From 21-14-0-10-47-8 sp966211795 (lineage in GTDB: Bacteria > Bdellovibrionota > Bdellovibrionia > Bdellovibrionales > Bdellovibrionaceae), in assembly GCA_966211795.1 (NCBI GenBank), contig CBIHNW010000012.1:1-64000 (forward strand): DNA of 64,000 bases, given 5' to 3'. Under the pieces are notes generated by a model, which was not told the DNA's origin, searched no databases, and worked only from the letters and a program-made list of their open reading frames with translations. The translations under genes were made by a program, and so were the position numbers. Position 1 is the stretch's first letter. The number at the start of each line of letters is the position of its first letter. Positions 25,323-33,530 of the stretch are shown piece by piece.

Positions 25323-25874
25323 CTAATTGAGTTTTATGTTCTTTAAAGTGGCAAATGGTGACGTCGGAGTGTCAAAACCCGGGTCCTCATAGCGAAATTC
25401 TTCGTTTGAAACCGGCTTTTTGCACAATGAGCAGTTTCCGTCCGCAGTGCAAGCCGGTGCCGGAATATAGGGCTCAGCCAGGGCGACGACTTCGTGCAGA
25501 TACTCGCCCGCATTAAAGTGATGTCCTTGATATTCAATCACCGAAGGGCCTTCGTTGTGCATGTCAGACATGTGATTGGCTTTGGCGAATTTCGAATTGC
25601 GCGGAATTTCCTGCTCGGGGATCAAAAGCTCGCGGAAATTTTCATCGATCGGCATTTGAAAATCCAGACCGCAACGAGAACAGTCTTCAGCCAAGTTGGT
25701 CTTGATAAATCCCGACAGCTCGAAGGTTCCGGCTTGCAGGGGGCGAATCGTGAATTCGCTCTGAAAAGGGGTCTGGCCGATCAGATCCTTCAAATTAGAA
25801 TTCAGGTCGCCCGTATTCTGATTGCAGATATAATTTTTCCCCTCGGCAGGGATTTCCAATAAATTGATGATCAT
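25323..25874 (-). CDS. yceD: DUF177 / YceD family protein
   Basis: This 183-residue protein begins MIINLLEIPAEGKNY and has the family Cys pair in DCSRCGLDF, a GEYLHEVVALAEPYIP block and a later CSLCKK. YceD proteins are linked to ribosome assembly and almost always precede rpmF, as here. It is the first gene of the fatty-acid operon. A promoter at 25912-25884 would place the transcript start within a few bases of the ATG. Confidence 0.92.
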   Translation of the reverse strand: MIINLLEIPAEGKNYICNQNTGDLNSNLKDLIGQTPFQSEFTIRPLQAGTFELSGFIKTNLAEDCSRCGLDFQMPIDENFRELLIPEQEIPRNSKFAKANHMSDMHNEGPSVIEYQGHHFNAGEYLHEVVALAEPYIPAPACTADGNCSLCKKPVSNEEFRYEDPGFDTPTSPFATLKNIKLN

Positions 25875-25883
25875 AGGCCGTCC

Positions 25884-25912
25884 GTTCTACCGGAGTTGAC
25901 GGCCTCTGTCAA
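25884..25912 (-). promoter_or_regulatory. Sigma-70-type promoter for the yceD-rpmF-fab operon
   Basis: Reading leftward, TTGACA (25912-25907) is followed by a 17-base spacer and TAGAAC (25889-25884). Transcription would start near 25877, only two to four bases before the yceD ATG at 25874. GGCCGTC (25904-25898) and GACGGCC (25882-25876) form a perfect seven-base inverted repeat around the -10. Confidence 0.6.
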
Positions 25913-25924
25913 AGATCGTGGCTG

Positions 25925-26860
25925 TTAAAGAGTTTGAAACAAGTCCGCCACTGGGGGCTTGGTTTTGATCAGTTTGAGATCCAGCAGCTGTTGGCTCAAT
26001 GTCTGCCACCTATCAGCTGTCATGCTGCCAATCGGGGTTCCCGGGATTTGTATGAGAGTCTTTTGGGCCAGTGCGCTCTTTTGAAAAGTTTCCATGTCCA
26101 TGGCCTTATTCAGGGTGGCCATGTGTTTGTTGGTGGGCTCCGGATTTTTCACGTATTCGGTCCAGGCCTCGCGAAGGGCTTGCACCATCTTTTTGACTTC
26201 TTCCGGATGCTCTTTCAACCGCGATGTTTTCACGGCAACGACGGTCGTGTAGGGGTTGTAGCCCGTATCGGCCACCAGAAACGTTTGGACTTTAAGGCCC
26301 GCTTTTTCAACGGCGATCGGTTCTGAGGTGACGAAGCACTGTTGTGAGATCTGTGGATCTTTCTGGAAATTCCCGGTCCCGCCTAAATAAGGAGCTGTTT
26401 TGACTTTCAGGGGGCCATATTTTTTCTGAATGAATTGCGCATAGGGAAGTCCGCTTTGCCAGAGCAACGTTCCTTCGCTTTGAAAGACTTCGTCGATCTT
26501 TTTAAATTTGCGCTCGGCATGGGTCATGATCGCTTGTGGGTTTGTTTGGTAGACGGCGAAAATCGCGGTGATATCTTTGGCGCCACGATCATGAGCCAGA
26601 ATGATTTCATCTCCCGAAACGACGGCATAATCTATTTGTCCAGCGGCTAACATCTGCACCGTTGGCGTGCCGGATCCACCTTCGAGAATTTTCACCTGCA
26701 AGTTCTGTTTTTGAAAAATGCCAGACTGGGCGGCGGTGTAGAAGCCGCCGAATTGCGGCTCGGGCTTCCAGTTGAGTGCGAGCTTCAAGGGCTCGGCAGC
26801 GCTTGCAAATGAAGCGATCAAAGAGACGATCAAAAAAGCGGGGGTGATTAATTTTTTCAT
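25925..26860 (-). CDS. ABC transporter substrate-binding protein, NMT1/ThiY-like
   Basis: This 311-residue periplasmic protein has a signal peptide ending at ASA and the NMT1/THI5-like fold: LNWKPEPQFGGFYTAAQSGIF near the N-terminus, VQMLAAGQIDYAVVSGDE, then a C-terminal helical part. The family binds pyrimidine precursors of thiamine, flavins, taurine or similar small molecules; the exact ligand cannot be told. It is the last gene of a four-gene run with permease, ATPase and oxygenase. No thiamine riboswitch is seen. Confidence 0.88.
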   Translation of the reverse strand: MKKLITPAFLIVSLIASFASAAEPLKLALNWKPEPQFGGFYTAAQSGIFQKQNLQVKILEGGSGTPTVQMLAAGQIDYAVVSGDEIILAHDRGAKDITAIFAVYQTNPQAIMTHAERKFKKIDEVFQSEGTLLWQSGLPYAQFIQKKYGPLKVKTAPYLGGTGNFQKDPQISQQCFVTSEPIAVEKAGLKVQTFLVADTGYNPYTTVVAVKTSRLKEHPEEVKKMVQALREAWTEYVKNPEPTNKHMATLNKAMDMETFQKSALAQKTLIQIPGTPIGSMTADRWQTLSQQLLDLKLIKTKPPVADLFQTL

Positions 26861-26927
26861 ATTTCGATGGTCTGGGATGAGGCCATTTGGTTCAACTGAA
26901 ATCGGATCGTGAAACGCTGCGAGACTT

Positions 26928-27686
26928 TTACTGCTGATAAAAGAAAGGCCGCCATTTGAGCATCAATCGCGAAGAAAGACGGACGAGGCTCACGAAAAAA
27001 ATGCCCATCAGCGACGACAGCAAGATCGAGCCTAGAACGATGTCGACACGTTGCTGAGTGCGCGCGGCATCGAGCATGCCTCCAAGTCCGCCGCCGGCGA
27101 TAAATTCACCGACGATGGCGCCGATCACCGCCAGTCCTGCCGAGACCTGTAGCCCCGCGAAGACGGCGGCCAAGCTCGAGGGGATTTGCAGGGACCAAAG
27201 AGTTTTCCAGCGTGAGGCCCGGTACGCTTTAAAAAGTTCGAGAAGACCTGGATCCACGGAATGAAGGCCTTGCAGCGCATTGGCGAGCACCGGAAAAAAA
27301 GAGACGATGAAGGCCGAGACCCGCACGGTTGGCTCGCCAAAGCCAAACCAAATGACCAAAAGTGGTGCGATCGCGATCACTGGCACCGTCTGGAAGAAGA
27401 TTGCGAACGGCAAGAAGGCTCGTTTTAAAAGCGGAGAGCTAGCGAGGATTAAGGCCGAAAGAAAGCCAAAGAGAGCGCTGGCCGCAAAGCCAATGACGGT
27501 GGATTGAAATGTACTTTTCATCGCCGTAACATAATCGTTGGTTAGTTCAGAATAAGTTTTCAAAACTTGTTCAGGACCGGCCAGCAGATAAGAAGGGATC
27601 AGTCCTGAAGAAACAATGAAGGACCAAACGCAAATCAAGGCGGCCGCCGTTACCCAGCTTGGCCAAAAAGAAAAAATTTTTTTCAT
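26928..27686 (-). CDS. ABC transporter permease, SsuC/ThiX-like
   Basis: This 252-residue membrane protein has six hydrophobic segments and the coupling loop AYRASRWKTLWSLQIPSSLAAVFAGLQ, which contains the EAA-like motif of binding-protein-dependent permeases (residues about 150-175). GAIVGEFIAGGGLGG is typical of the SsuC/TauC group. Its start overlaps the end of the ATPase gene by ATGA. It forms the channel for the adjacent substrate-binding protein. Confidence 0.9.
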   Translation of the reverse strand: MKKIFSFWPSWVTAAALICVWSFIVSSGLIPSYLLAGPEQVLKTYSELTNDYVTAMKSTFQSTVIGFAASALFGFLSALILASSPLLKRAFLPFAIFFQTVPVIAIAPLLVIWFGFGEPTVRVSAFIVSFFPVLANALQGLHSVDPGLLELFKAYRASRWKTLWSLQIPSSLAAVFAGLQVSAGLAVIGAIVGEFIAGGGLGGMLDAARTQQRVDIVLGSILLSSLMGIFFVSLVRLSSRLMLKWRPFFYQQ

Positions 27687-28420
27687 GAATGGGCCTCGGT
27701 TTGAAACTGGTGGCGGATGAAGGAGACTTCTTCAAAGAATCGGATTTCGTTTCGCAGTTCAAGATGCCGGTGTGCCGGCAGCTGCGAGCGAAATTCCAAT
27801 AATGTTTTTCGATCTTTGCCGAACAGGAAAATTCGGTCAGATAAAAAACAGGCCTCTTCGATCGAGTGGGTGACGAAGATCACCGAAAATTTTTTATTTT
27901 CAAAAAGTGCGCGCAATTCAAATTGCAATTTCAGGCGGGTGTGTTCGTCCAAAGCGGCGAAAGGCTCGTCTAGCAAAAGCAAATCTGGCTGAACCATCAA
28001 GCTTCGGGCCAGCGCACAGCGCATTTTCATGCCACCGCTGAGCTCTTCCGGAAATTTTTGAAGGGCGTGACTGAGGCCGAATGAAGACAAGATGTCCGTG
28101 GCCAACTTACGGTTGGTTTCGGAGATCTGGCCCTGATTGATTTCAAGTGGTAAGAGGGTGTTTTCTAAGCAGGTTCGCCAGGCCAAGAGGCGCGGCTCTT
28201 GAAAGACAAAACTTTTCTGCCGGGCCGAAATATCAACGGTTCCTTGAGAGGGTTTCTGCAAGTCCCCCAAAATTCGCAGCAATGTGGATTTTCCGCAGCC
28301 CGAAGGTCCAAGAAGCGTGATGAATTCGTTGGGCTTGATTTGAAAATTGAAATCCGAAAAGACAAAACTTTTTTTATCAAAAGCGTGCCCCAGATTTCGC
28401 GCACCAATCAAAGGATTCAA
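27683..28420 (-). CDS. ABC transporter ATPase, SsuB/TauB-like
   Basis: This 245-residue ATPase has Walker A GPSGCGKSTLL at about residue 40, a Q-loop FQEPRLLAW, the ABC signature ELSGGMKMRCALARSL, Walker B LLLLDEPFAALDE, and the switch His in VTHSIEEA. It powers the importer with the overlapping permease. The start is four bases after the stop of the oxygenase gene, so all four are probably one operon. Confidence 0.93.
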   Translation of the reverse strand: MNPLIGARNLGHAFDKKSFVFSDFNFQIKPNEFITLLGPSGCGKSTLLRILGDLQKPSQGTVDISARQKSFVFQEPRLLAWRTCLENTLLPLEINQGQISETNRKLATDILSSFGLSHALQKFPEELSGGMKMRCALARSLMVQPDLLLLDEPFAALDEHTRLKLQFELRALFENKKFSVIFVTHSIEEACFLSDRIFLFGKDRKTLLEFRSQLPAHRHLELRNEIRFFEEVSFIRHQFQTEAHS

Positions 28421-28423
28421 AGT

Positions 28424-29047
28424 TTAAATCCAATCGTAATTAAAGCTTAAGGAAACTCGCGCTTGTTTGGAAAGATTGGGTGGAACTTCGTGCCGCATCC
28501 AGCTTTCGAATAATATCAAATCGCCGGCCTTGGGTTGCAGCGAAATAAAGCGTTGGTTTTCCGGCCGCGCCAAGGCTTTTCGGGGTGGCGAGGCCATAAA
28601 TCCCACAAGCCTTGGGTCCTCAAATTTCAAGGCGCTGGCTTTGGGCGGAGTCTGGACGTAGTAGGTGCCGCTGATCGTGGAAAGTGGATGAATGTGCATC
28701 GTGTGCACCACGTTTGCCGGCATCACGTTGGCCCATAAGCTTGTCATCACAAGTTTTCGTCCTTGCAAATCCATTTCAAGATGCCGAGCAAAGACCTTCA
28801 CCTGCAGGTCGATCTGTTTTTTCAGAATTTCAAATGTGGTCGAGAATTTATGCAGCTCATTCATGGACGCGTAGGAGGTGTAGCCGCCAATGTAATGGCG
28901 AGCACTCCACTTTCGGCCGTGATGGTCGAGTTCCTGAATCGTGAGAATCTCTTGCAGAAATTCTTGATTCTGGCGCGCCATGGACAGTCCTGGAATCTTA
29001 AGCTGGCCTTGCTGAATAAAACTTGGAAACAGACTTTGGGTCTTCAT
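28424..29047 (-). CDS. TIGR02466-like putative 2OG-Fe(II) oxygenase
   Basis: This ~207-residue protein matches the TIGR02466 family, a branch of 2-oxoglutarate/Fe(II)-dependent oxygenases. It has the metal-site region MHIHPLSTISGTYYVQ, the core KFEDPR and GDLILFESWMRHEVPPN with the second His, ending in VSLSFNYDWI. The substrate is unknown. ATG at 29047 (MKTQSLFPSF) is preferred to 29071, since the family N-terminus begins with LFPSFI. It heads the ABC importer genes by a four-base gap, which suggests it may act on the imported compound. Confidence 0.75.
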   Translation of the reverse strand: MKTQSLFPSFIQQGQLKIPGLSMARQNQEFLQEILTIQELDHHGRKWSARHYIGGYTSYASMNELHKFSTTFEILKKQIDLQVKVFARHLEMDLQGRKLVMTSLWANVMPANVVHTMHIHPLSTISGTYYVQTPPKASALKFEDPRLVGFMASPPRKALARPENQRFISLQPKAGDLILFESWMRHEVPPNLSKQARVSLSFNYDWI

Positions 29048-29205
29048 GTCAAAACGATAGCGAAAGGCCAAAGCCAGGGCAAGAAGATCGCCTCGGTTCT
29101 GGTCCAGGTGCCGCTTGAGCAGGGAAGGCCTAGTGGTTGCCTAGAAGGTGCGACCTCCTCGACTTTGCATTTATGGGATAGCTTCAAGGAATGGGATGGT
29201 TCGCT

Positions 29206-30144
29206 TTAAGGTTTTCCGCCGGATTTTGGGTTTAAATTGATGATCCCATTGAGCGGGCCCAAGATGTCTTCGATGGCTTTTCGAAAGCCAAGCTGAATCT
29301 GAGATTCGGACTCGTCTCGAACCAGGCTTGAAAGGATCGCGGCCAATCTCACGCCGCCGGTGTAGATTCGCTCGTCCACCGAATGAATGAATTGTTTGGT
29401 GTAGGTCGCCTCGTCCTCATCCCAGGCCTTGTAGGCGGCGTCTCGAATGATCAGGCTTTCATTCACCCACTCGTTCATATCGTCAGACTGACCGGGAAGG
29501 GGTTGGCCTTGAAATTCCTTATTCAAAGATTCGGCATAGGCCGCATCATCGATTTTTGACTCTTGTTTTTTGCGAGTGGTGTGACCGTAGGCCTCTTCGA
29601 GGATCAGGACATCCCAAATCGCGTGTAGGTTGGTGGCTTTATTGTGCCATTTTCTTTGCACCAAGTTACCACCACGATCTTCCGGTCGTCCCGTGTGAAA
29701 AGGTTGGTGAAGATCGCCGACAAAGTGGACCAGGAATTTCAGAGCTACATTTTTTTGATCTGCCTTTGATTTCGGATCGCGGAAAATTCTTTCGGCTTCT
29801 AAGATGCCGGCCACCGCGCCGCCATTTTTCTGTTCTTCTTCTTTCATCGTCGTCAGGCTTTGCAAATAAGTCTGATTATCGGCGACGGATTCGTAATGAT
29901 AAGAAAAGGTCTGGCTCCAGACGGCGGGCTTATCTTTGATCGTATCCGCCCAAGTCGAGACGTCCGCCAGGCTTGCGCCTTGAAGATACTTGGAAAGAAT
30001 TTGGCGATCCGAGCTTGATAGAAAAGAATCCGCCACATCGGCGACCGTTCGGTGGCCGACGGGTCCCCAGCTGAAGGCAGACTGAGCTGCGGTCAACAAA
30101 ACAAATGAGAGAACACAAGAAGAGAGTCGAAGATGTTTGTTCAT
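29206..30144 (-). CDS. Secreted S1/P1 nuclease
   Basis: This ~312-residue exported enzyme matches the S1/P1 zinc nuclease family, which cuts single-stranded DNA and RNA. After the signal peptide the mature chain begins with Trp (SWGPVGHRTVADVA), whose amino group is a zinc ligand in the family. Further ligands are in VSTWADTIK, YHYESV, FLVHFVGDLHQPFH and NLHAIWDVLI. All key metal residues appear intact. The start could be 30144 or 30150. In a predator it may digest prey nucleic acid in the periplasm or outside the cell. A terminator from the upstream gene precedes it. Confidence 0.92.
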   Translation of the reverse strand: MNKHLRLSSCVLSFVLLTAAQSAFSWGPVGHRTVADVADSFLSSSDRQILSKYLQGASLADVSTWADTIKDKPAVWSQTFSYHYESVADNQTYLQSLTTMKEEEQKNGGAVAGILEAERIFRDPKSKADQKNVALKFLVHFVGDLHQPFHTGRPEDRGGNLVQRKWHNKATNLHAIWDVLILEEAYGHTTRKKQESKIDDAAYAESLNKEFQGQPLPGQSDDMNEWVNESLIIRDAAYKAWDEDEATYTKQFIHSVDERIYTGGVRLAAILSSLVRDESESQIQLGFRKAIEDILGPLNGIINLNPKSGGKP

Positions 30145-30181
30145 ACCCATCAGCAAAGTCGGTCTGGGCTCTTGTTTCAAT

Positions 30182-30209
30182 TAAAAAAAACCATGACCAC
30201 CGAGGTCAT
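30182..30209 (-). terminator. Intrinsic terminator after the NADAR lipoprotein gene
   Basis: Reading leftward, ATGACC and GGTCAT form a six-pair stem, followed by GG and eight T residues. It lies between the NADAR gene and the S1/P1 nuclease gene, both on this strand. Confidence 0.75.
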
Positions 30210-30258
30210 TTGTTTGGATTTTCAGGGTTTTATCATGACACAAAAAAAAGAAAGACAA

Positions 30259-30942
30259 TCACTCTGATTTTTGTGATTCTAAAAGACCCTCTCGAATTTT
30301 CATGTAGATCTCAAAGAACTTATAAGCCGGTGTTGCGTCAGCCGCCTGCACGTGATCGGGAAGCAATTTTAAATTTCCCGTCTTGATCAAAATCGCTTTC
30401 ACCTTTGAATTTTGCTCAACCTTGGCGACCGAAGCGCGGTAAATTAAATCATAATGCTTTTGCGCGCCGGATGTTTTCGGTTCGAATTTCTCGCCCTGGT
30501 AAGTGACCCAAGTCAGTCCCAACTTTTTCATGTTGTCGTTGGCCGCGTCGCCGGCGTGTTTCGCTTCAAATCCCGACAGCTTCATGACTTGCTCGCGTGT
30601 GAGGTCCCATTTGACGTCGGGATTTTGCAGTCGGGGATCTTCGGCGCTTTCTGGATACTTCAGACTTTGCCAGAGAGCTTCAACGCTCGCGTATTCTTGG
30701 CCATCCAACGTGAAAGGAGTGTTCGCCAAGTTTGAAAGAATGCCGAGTTCGGTTCGTTTCGATAAAATCACTTCATTTTTATCGGGATTGGCGGCCTGCG
30801 GAGGAATTTCCCAGCTCGCCAATTCGTTCGCGGGGACGGGTTTCCACCACTCGCTAGGGTAGGAAAAGCCTGAATCCATCGTACCGAGACTTGCGCAGCC
30901 CATGATAAAACCGCAAAGTCCGGTGGCTAAAAATTGAAACAT
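30259..30942 (-). CDS. Lipoprotein with a NADAR domain
   Basis: The protein starts with a lipoprotein signal ending in IMGC at about residue 16. The rest is a NADAR (YbiA-like) domain: LSNLANTPFTLDGQEYASVE, WQSLKYPE, and ILIKTGNLKLLPDH with AYKFFEIYMKIRE near the end. NADAR proteins are N-glycosidases acting on ADP-ribose-type substrates, including riboflavin intermediates and ADP-ribosylated guanosine in DNA, and are normally cytosolic. The conserved Glu of the SVE block is present. GGGGAGGG precedes the ATG at 30942. A lipid-anchored periplasmic NADAR is unusual. Confidence 0.78.
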   Translation of the reverse strand: MFQFLATGLCGFIMGCASLGTMDSGFSYPSEWWKPVPANELASWEIPPQAANPDKNEVILSKRTELGILSNLANTPFTLDGQEYASVEALWQSLKYPESAEDPRLQNPDVKWDLTREQVMKLSGFEAKHAGDAANDNMKKLGLTWVTYQGEKFEPKTSGAQKHYDLIYRASVAKVEQNSKVKAILIKTGNLKLLPDHVQAADATPAYKFFEIYMKIREGLLESQKSE

Positions 30943-31170
30943 CGACCCTCCCCTTGAACATTTATCTAAATTTGAACTTGAATCAGGCGGGATGATAGAA
31001 AGCCTTTTGCTGCCAATCAAGGCATGACACTGAGCTTTTTGCTTTGGCTGTCAGATCTTTGGTCAACTGACTGCCAAATTTTGGGTGACGCCAGAGCGCC
31101 GGACCCGAATCAAAAATGCGGGCTCGCCTGGGGCTTCCTGCTGGAAAATGTTTTGCAATGAACACGAAGC

Positions 31171-32400
31171 ATGAAAAAAAATATCCGCGGCCTTTGCCGG
31201 CTCAACCGCTTTTTCTACCTTTTTTCAATGGTTTTCATCCTCCTGGGACCAGCCAAGGTTTGGGCCCAGGCGGCATGCCGGACGATCTATCAGGATTTCG
31301 GTCAGAAGAGTGAATCAGAACTGTTGAAGCAGTTGGACCAGGTGACCAGAAAGACTTTGCCGAAAGCCGTTCGCGCCGAGCGCGCGCAAGAGGTGACGGA
31401 CCGTTTGATCCATCAGTTGCGGTCCAAAGGGGGCCCCGACTCCCAATCGCAAATGGCAGCCCAGCAAGTGCTTCAAAAAATCCAGCGGGGAGAGGCTTTG
31501 GAAAGAACACTAATGGATCCGGACAATCAAGACAGTCAATGGCCTTGGATTTCCCGGGCGGCAAAGGCGCAGGATCACGCCGAGACAAAAGCATCCATGT
31601 CGGAAATCAGTCCGCATATTTTTACAAAGGATTTCGATCCTAAATCTCTCCAGAGCTGGGAAGAATTAAAGTGGAGTGATCGGGTCCTTCAGAATCTCAA
31701 TGAAGCCTGGGATTTTCTCTCCCTCAAATCAGACGTCGACGGACGGCCCGACGAAATCAGCGCCATGGGGATGCTATCCGCTTACCAAACCAAGTTGGCC
31801 ATCATTATCAGAGATCGAATCGCCGAAGCCAGCCCCGAGAAAAGAAGCGAGTTTGAAGAGGTCACGATCGATCATCTGCAAACCCGAAAAAACCCTGCGC
31901 AGCAAAAGCGCATCCTCAATGCCTTGATGCTGATGGATTTTTGCAGCGAGAACTTGATGTTCGAGCTGGTCAGTCAAAGGGTCCAGCATGCTGTTGGAAA
32001 TCTTTCTTCGCTGAAAGATGGCGGGCCAGGTTCCGAATTGCGAATCGCTTATGATGAAACGATCTTTGCGAGTTCTCGCCACCTCAAAACCGCATCTTTG
32101 GGCCTGCAGCAGTTCCTGCAAAAGCAAAAGCCATTTTTCAAATTCTGGTATCGGCCGCTCCTTGGCCCGGGAGTTCGCCTGTCGGAATCCGTCGACCAAG
32201 AGTTGAAGGCGGTCCTGGTTGAAAATGGGAATTTTTCGGACTCGCTCTCCATTGCCAGTTATTTTGTGGTCCGCGGCCTGTATCGTGCCGAAGTGGCGAA
32301 TTTTCTGAAATCCGCAACCCAGAAAACCGACCTTTTTCCTCAACAAAAACAGGTGATCAGAATCCTCGTGCAGGTGTTGAAGGGGTCCGGTCGCGATTGA
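31171..32400 (+). CDS. Exported protein of unknown function
   Basis: This 409-residue protein has a signal peptide ending near VWAQA, then a soluble, mostly helical, charged chain. One Cys (ACRTIYQDF) lies just after the cleavage region and another near MDFCSENL. No known domain is recognised; the helical repeats QELQ-like LLKQLDQVTRKTLPKA and later ALMLMDFCSENLMF suggest an alpha-solenoid. It is flanked by a NADAR lipoprotein (divergent) and a small periplasmic protein. The ATG at 31171 gives the signal peptide; no good ribosome-binding site is seen. Confidence 0.65.
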   Translation: MKKNIRGLCRLNRFFYLFSMVFILLGPAKVWAQAACRTIYQDFGQKSESELLKQLDQVTRKTLPKAVRAERAQEVTDRLIHQLRSKGGPDSQSQMAAQQVLQKIQRGEALERTLMDPDNQDSQWPWISRAAKAQDHAETKASMSEISPHIFTKDFDPKSLQSWEELKWSDRVLQNLNEAWDFLSLKSDVDGRPDEISAMGMLSAYQTKLAIIIRDRIAEASPEKRSEFEEVTIDHLQTRKNPAQQKRILNALMLMDFCSENLMFELVSQRVQHAVGNLSSLKDGGPGSELRIAYDETIFASSRHLKTASLGLQQFLQKQKPFFKFWYRPLLGPGVRLSESVDQELKAVLVENGNFSDSLSIASYFVVRGLYRAEVANFLKSATQKTDLFPQQKQVIRILVQVLKGSGRD

Positions 32401-32655
32401 TCATCGCGATCGTCTCCTGTTCGGGTGTACCAAATTGAAACGGCAACGCCTGAATTCGATAAATTCCATATCAACTGAAATAAACGAGGGGCCGGCGCGA
32501 AAGCGTCAAAGGTCTGGACACCTGTCGCGCGAATCCTGGCAAAGGGGTTCGTGATTCTTGAAATGACCCGGGCATAAGCAATAAAACCTGACCTTTGCTG
32601 GTCCGGGCTTTGCCTTAGAGATAGGGAAATAGATTCGGTTGAAGAGGAGATTTTT

Positions 32656-32994
32656 ATGAAAACTTGGATTGTCACACTGGCGCTTGTTGTTTCAGCAGCT
32701 CAGGTCTCAATGGCTGATGTCTCAGCGGATGATTTCAATCAAATGATTCAGGAAAATCAGAAATCTGAAGTCGAGCTTCGCAATAAATTGCAGAAAGAAG
32801 CCGGCATCACTTTTAACGATAAAATCGGCAAAATCGCCAAGGACAAAATCCAGGCGCCGACCGAACCCGAGCAAGTGATCGTTTCAACTTCTGGCTCCCC
32901 TTGGAAAGCAAAAAAAGATCGCTCCGCGCGGGCTCTGCAGAAAGCCGATATGAAGCGTCTGTCGCAAGAGCTCAATGAGGCCGAGTCGAACTAG
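32656..32994 (+). CDS. Small periplasmic protein of unknown function
   Basis: This 112-residue protein has a signal peptide ending at SMA. The mature part is charged and probably helical or coiled coil (FNQMIQENQKSEVELRNKLQ), followed by a Lys-rich C-terminal half (SPWKAKKDRSARALQKADMK). No family is recognised. AGGAG lies well placed before the ATG, so expression is likely. It ends eight bases before the convergent recombinase gene. Confidence 0.7.
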   Translation: MKTWIVTLALVVSAAQVSMADVSADDFNQMIQENQKSEVELRNKLQKEAGITFNDKIGKIAKDKIQAPTEPEQVIVSTSGSPWKAKKDRSARALQKADMKRLSQELNEAESN

Positions 32995-33002
32995 CTCAGA
33001 GG

Positions 33003-33530
33003 TTAAAGAATCAAGCGGCGAAGTTCTTGCTGCGAATAAACGTAGTCTGCGTAAATCATCGTGTTTGTGATATTTCGATGCCCCAAAGCGACCTGCACCA
33101 AACGCAGGTCTTTTGTTTTCTGGTAAAGCTCGATCGCGAAAGTATGCCGAAGCGAGTGAAATTTCTTAGGGACCGGTCGGTAAAATTCCCAGACCTGGTA
33201 AAGCCGCTGATAACTGATGTCAAAAATCTTGGTTCCCGAAATCGTTTCGGTCCAGCGATGAAAATCCTCAAAAAATCGATTTGAAAGCGGGATTTCCCGG
33301 TCATTGCTGCCTTTGATCCCGCGAACCAAAACACTTTGATCGTAAGTATTGAGATCGGCTTTTTGCAGATTCAAAAGCTCTTGAGCTCGGGCCCCGGTTC
33401 GCAACCCTAATGAAATCAGGAAGCAATTTCGGGGGTCTTCAAGCTGGTAATTTTCGATGATTTTTCGAACCCGCTCGACCTCGGGTGGAAGAAGATACTT
33501 GTTTTTATTCAGAGCATATCGAGTTTGCAT
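33003..33530 (-). CDS. Minimal tyrosine recombinase (integrase) catalytic domain
   Basis: This 175-residue protein is a tyrosine recombinase with only the catalytic domain. Residues in order are Arg in TGARAQELL, a Lys region near GIKGSNDREI, HSLRHTFA, LGHRNITNT and the nucleophile Tyr in MIYADY. All catalytic positions appear kept. The usual N-terminal arm-binding and SAM-like domain (100 or more residues) is absent. No attachment site is identified. The adjacent upstream DNA is AT-rich. It could be a site-specific invertase, an element remnant or a XerH-like short form. Confidence 0.85.
   Translation of the reverse strand: MQTRYALNKNKYLLPPEVERVRKIIENYQLEDPRNCFLISLGLRTGARAQELLNLQKADLNTYDQSVLVRGIKGSNDREIPLSNRFFEDFHRWTETISGTKIFDISYQRLYQVWEFYRPVPKKFHSLRHTFAIELYQKTKDLRLVQVALGHRNITNTMIYADYVYSQQELRRLIL

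Noticed and set aside
32575..32655. A possible TTGCTG-17-GAGATA promoter upstream of the small periplasmic protein
   Set aside because: The -10 match is too poor to list as a feature.
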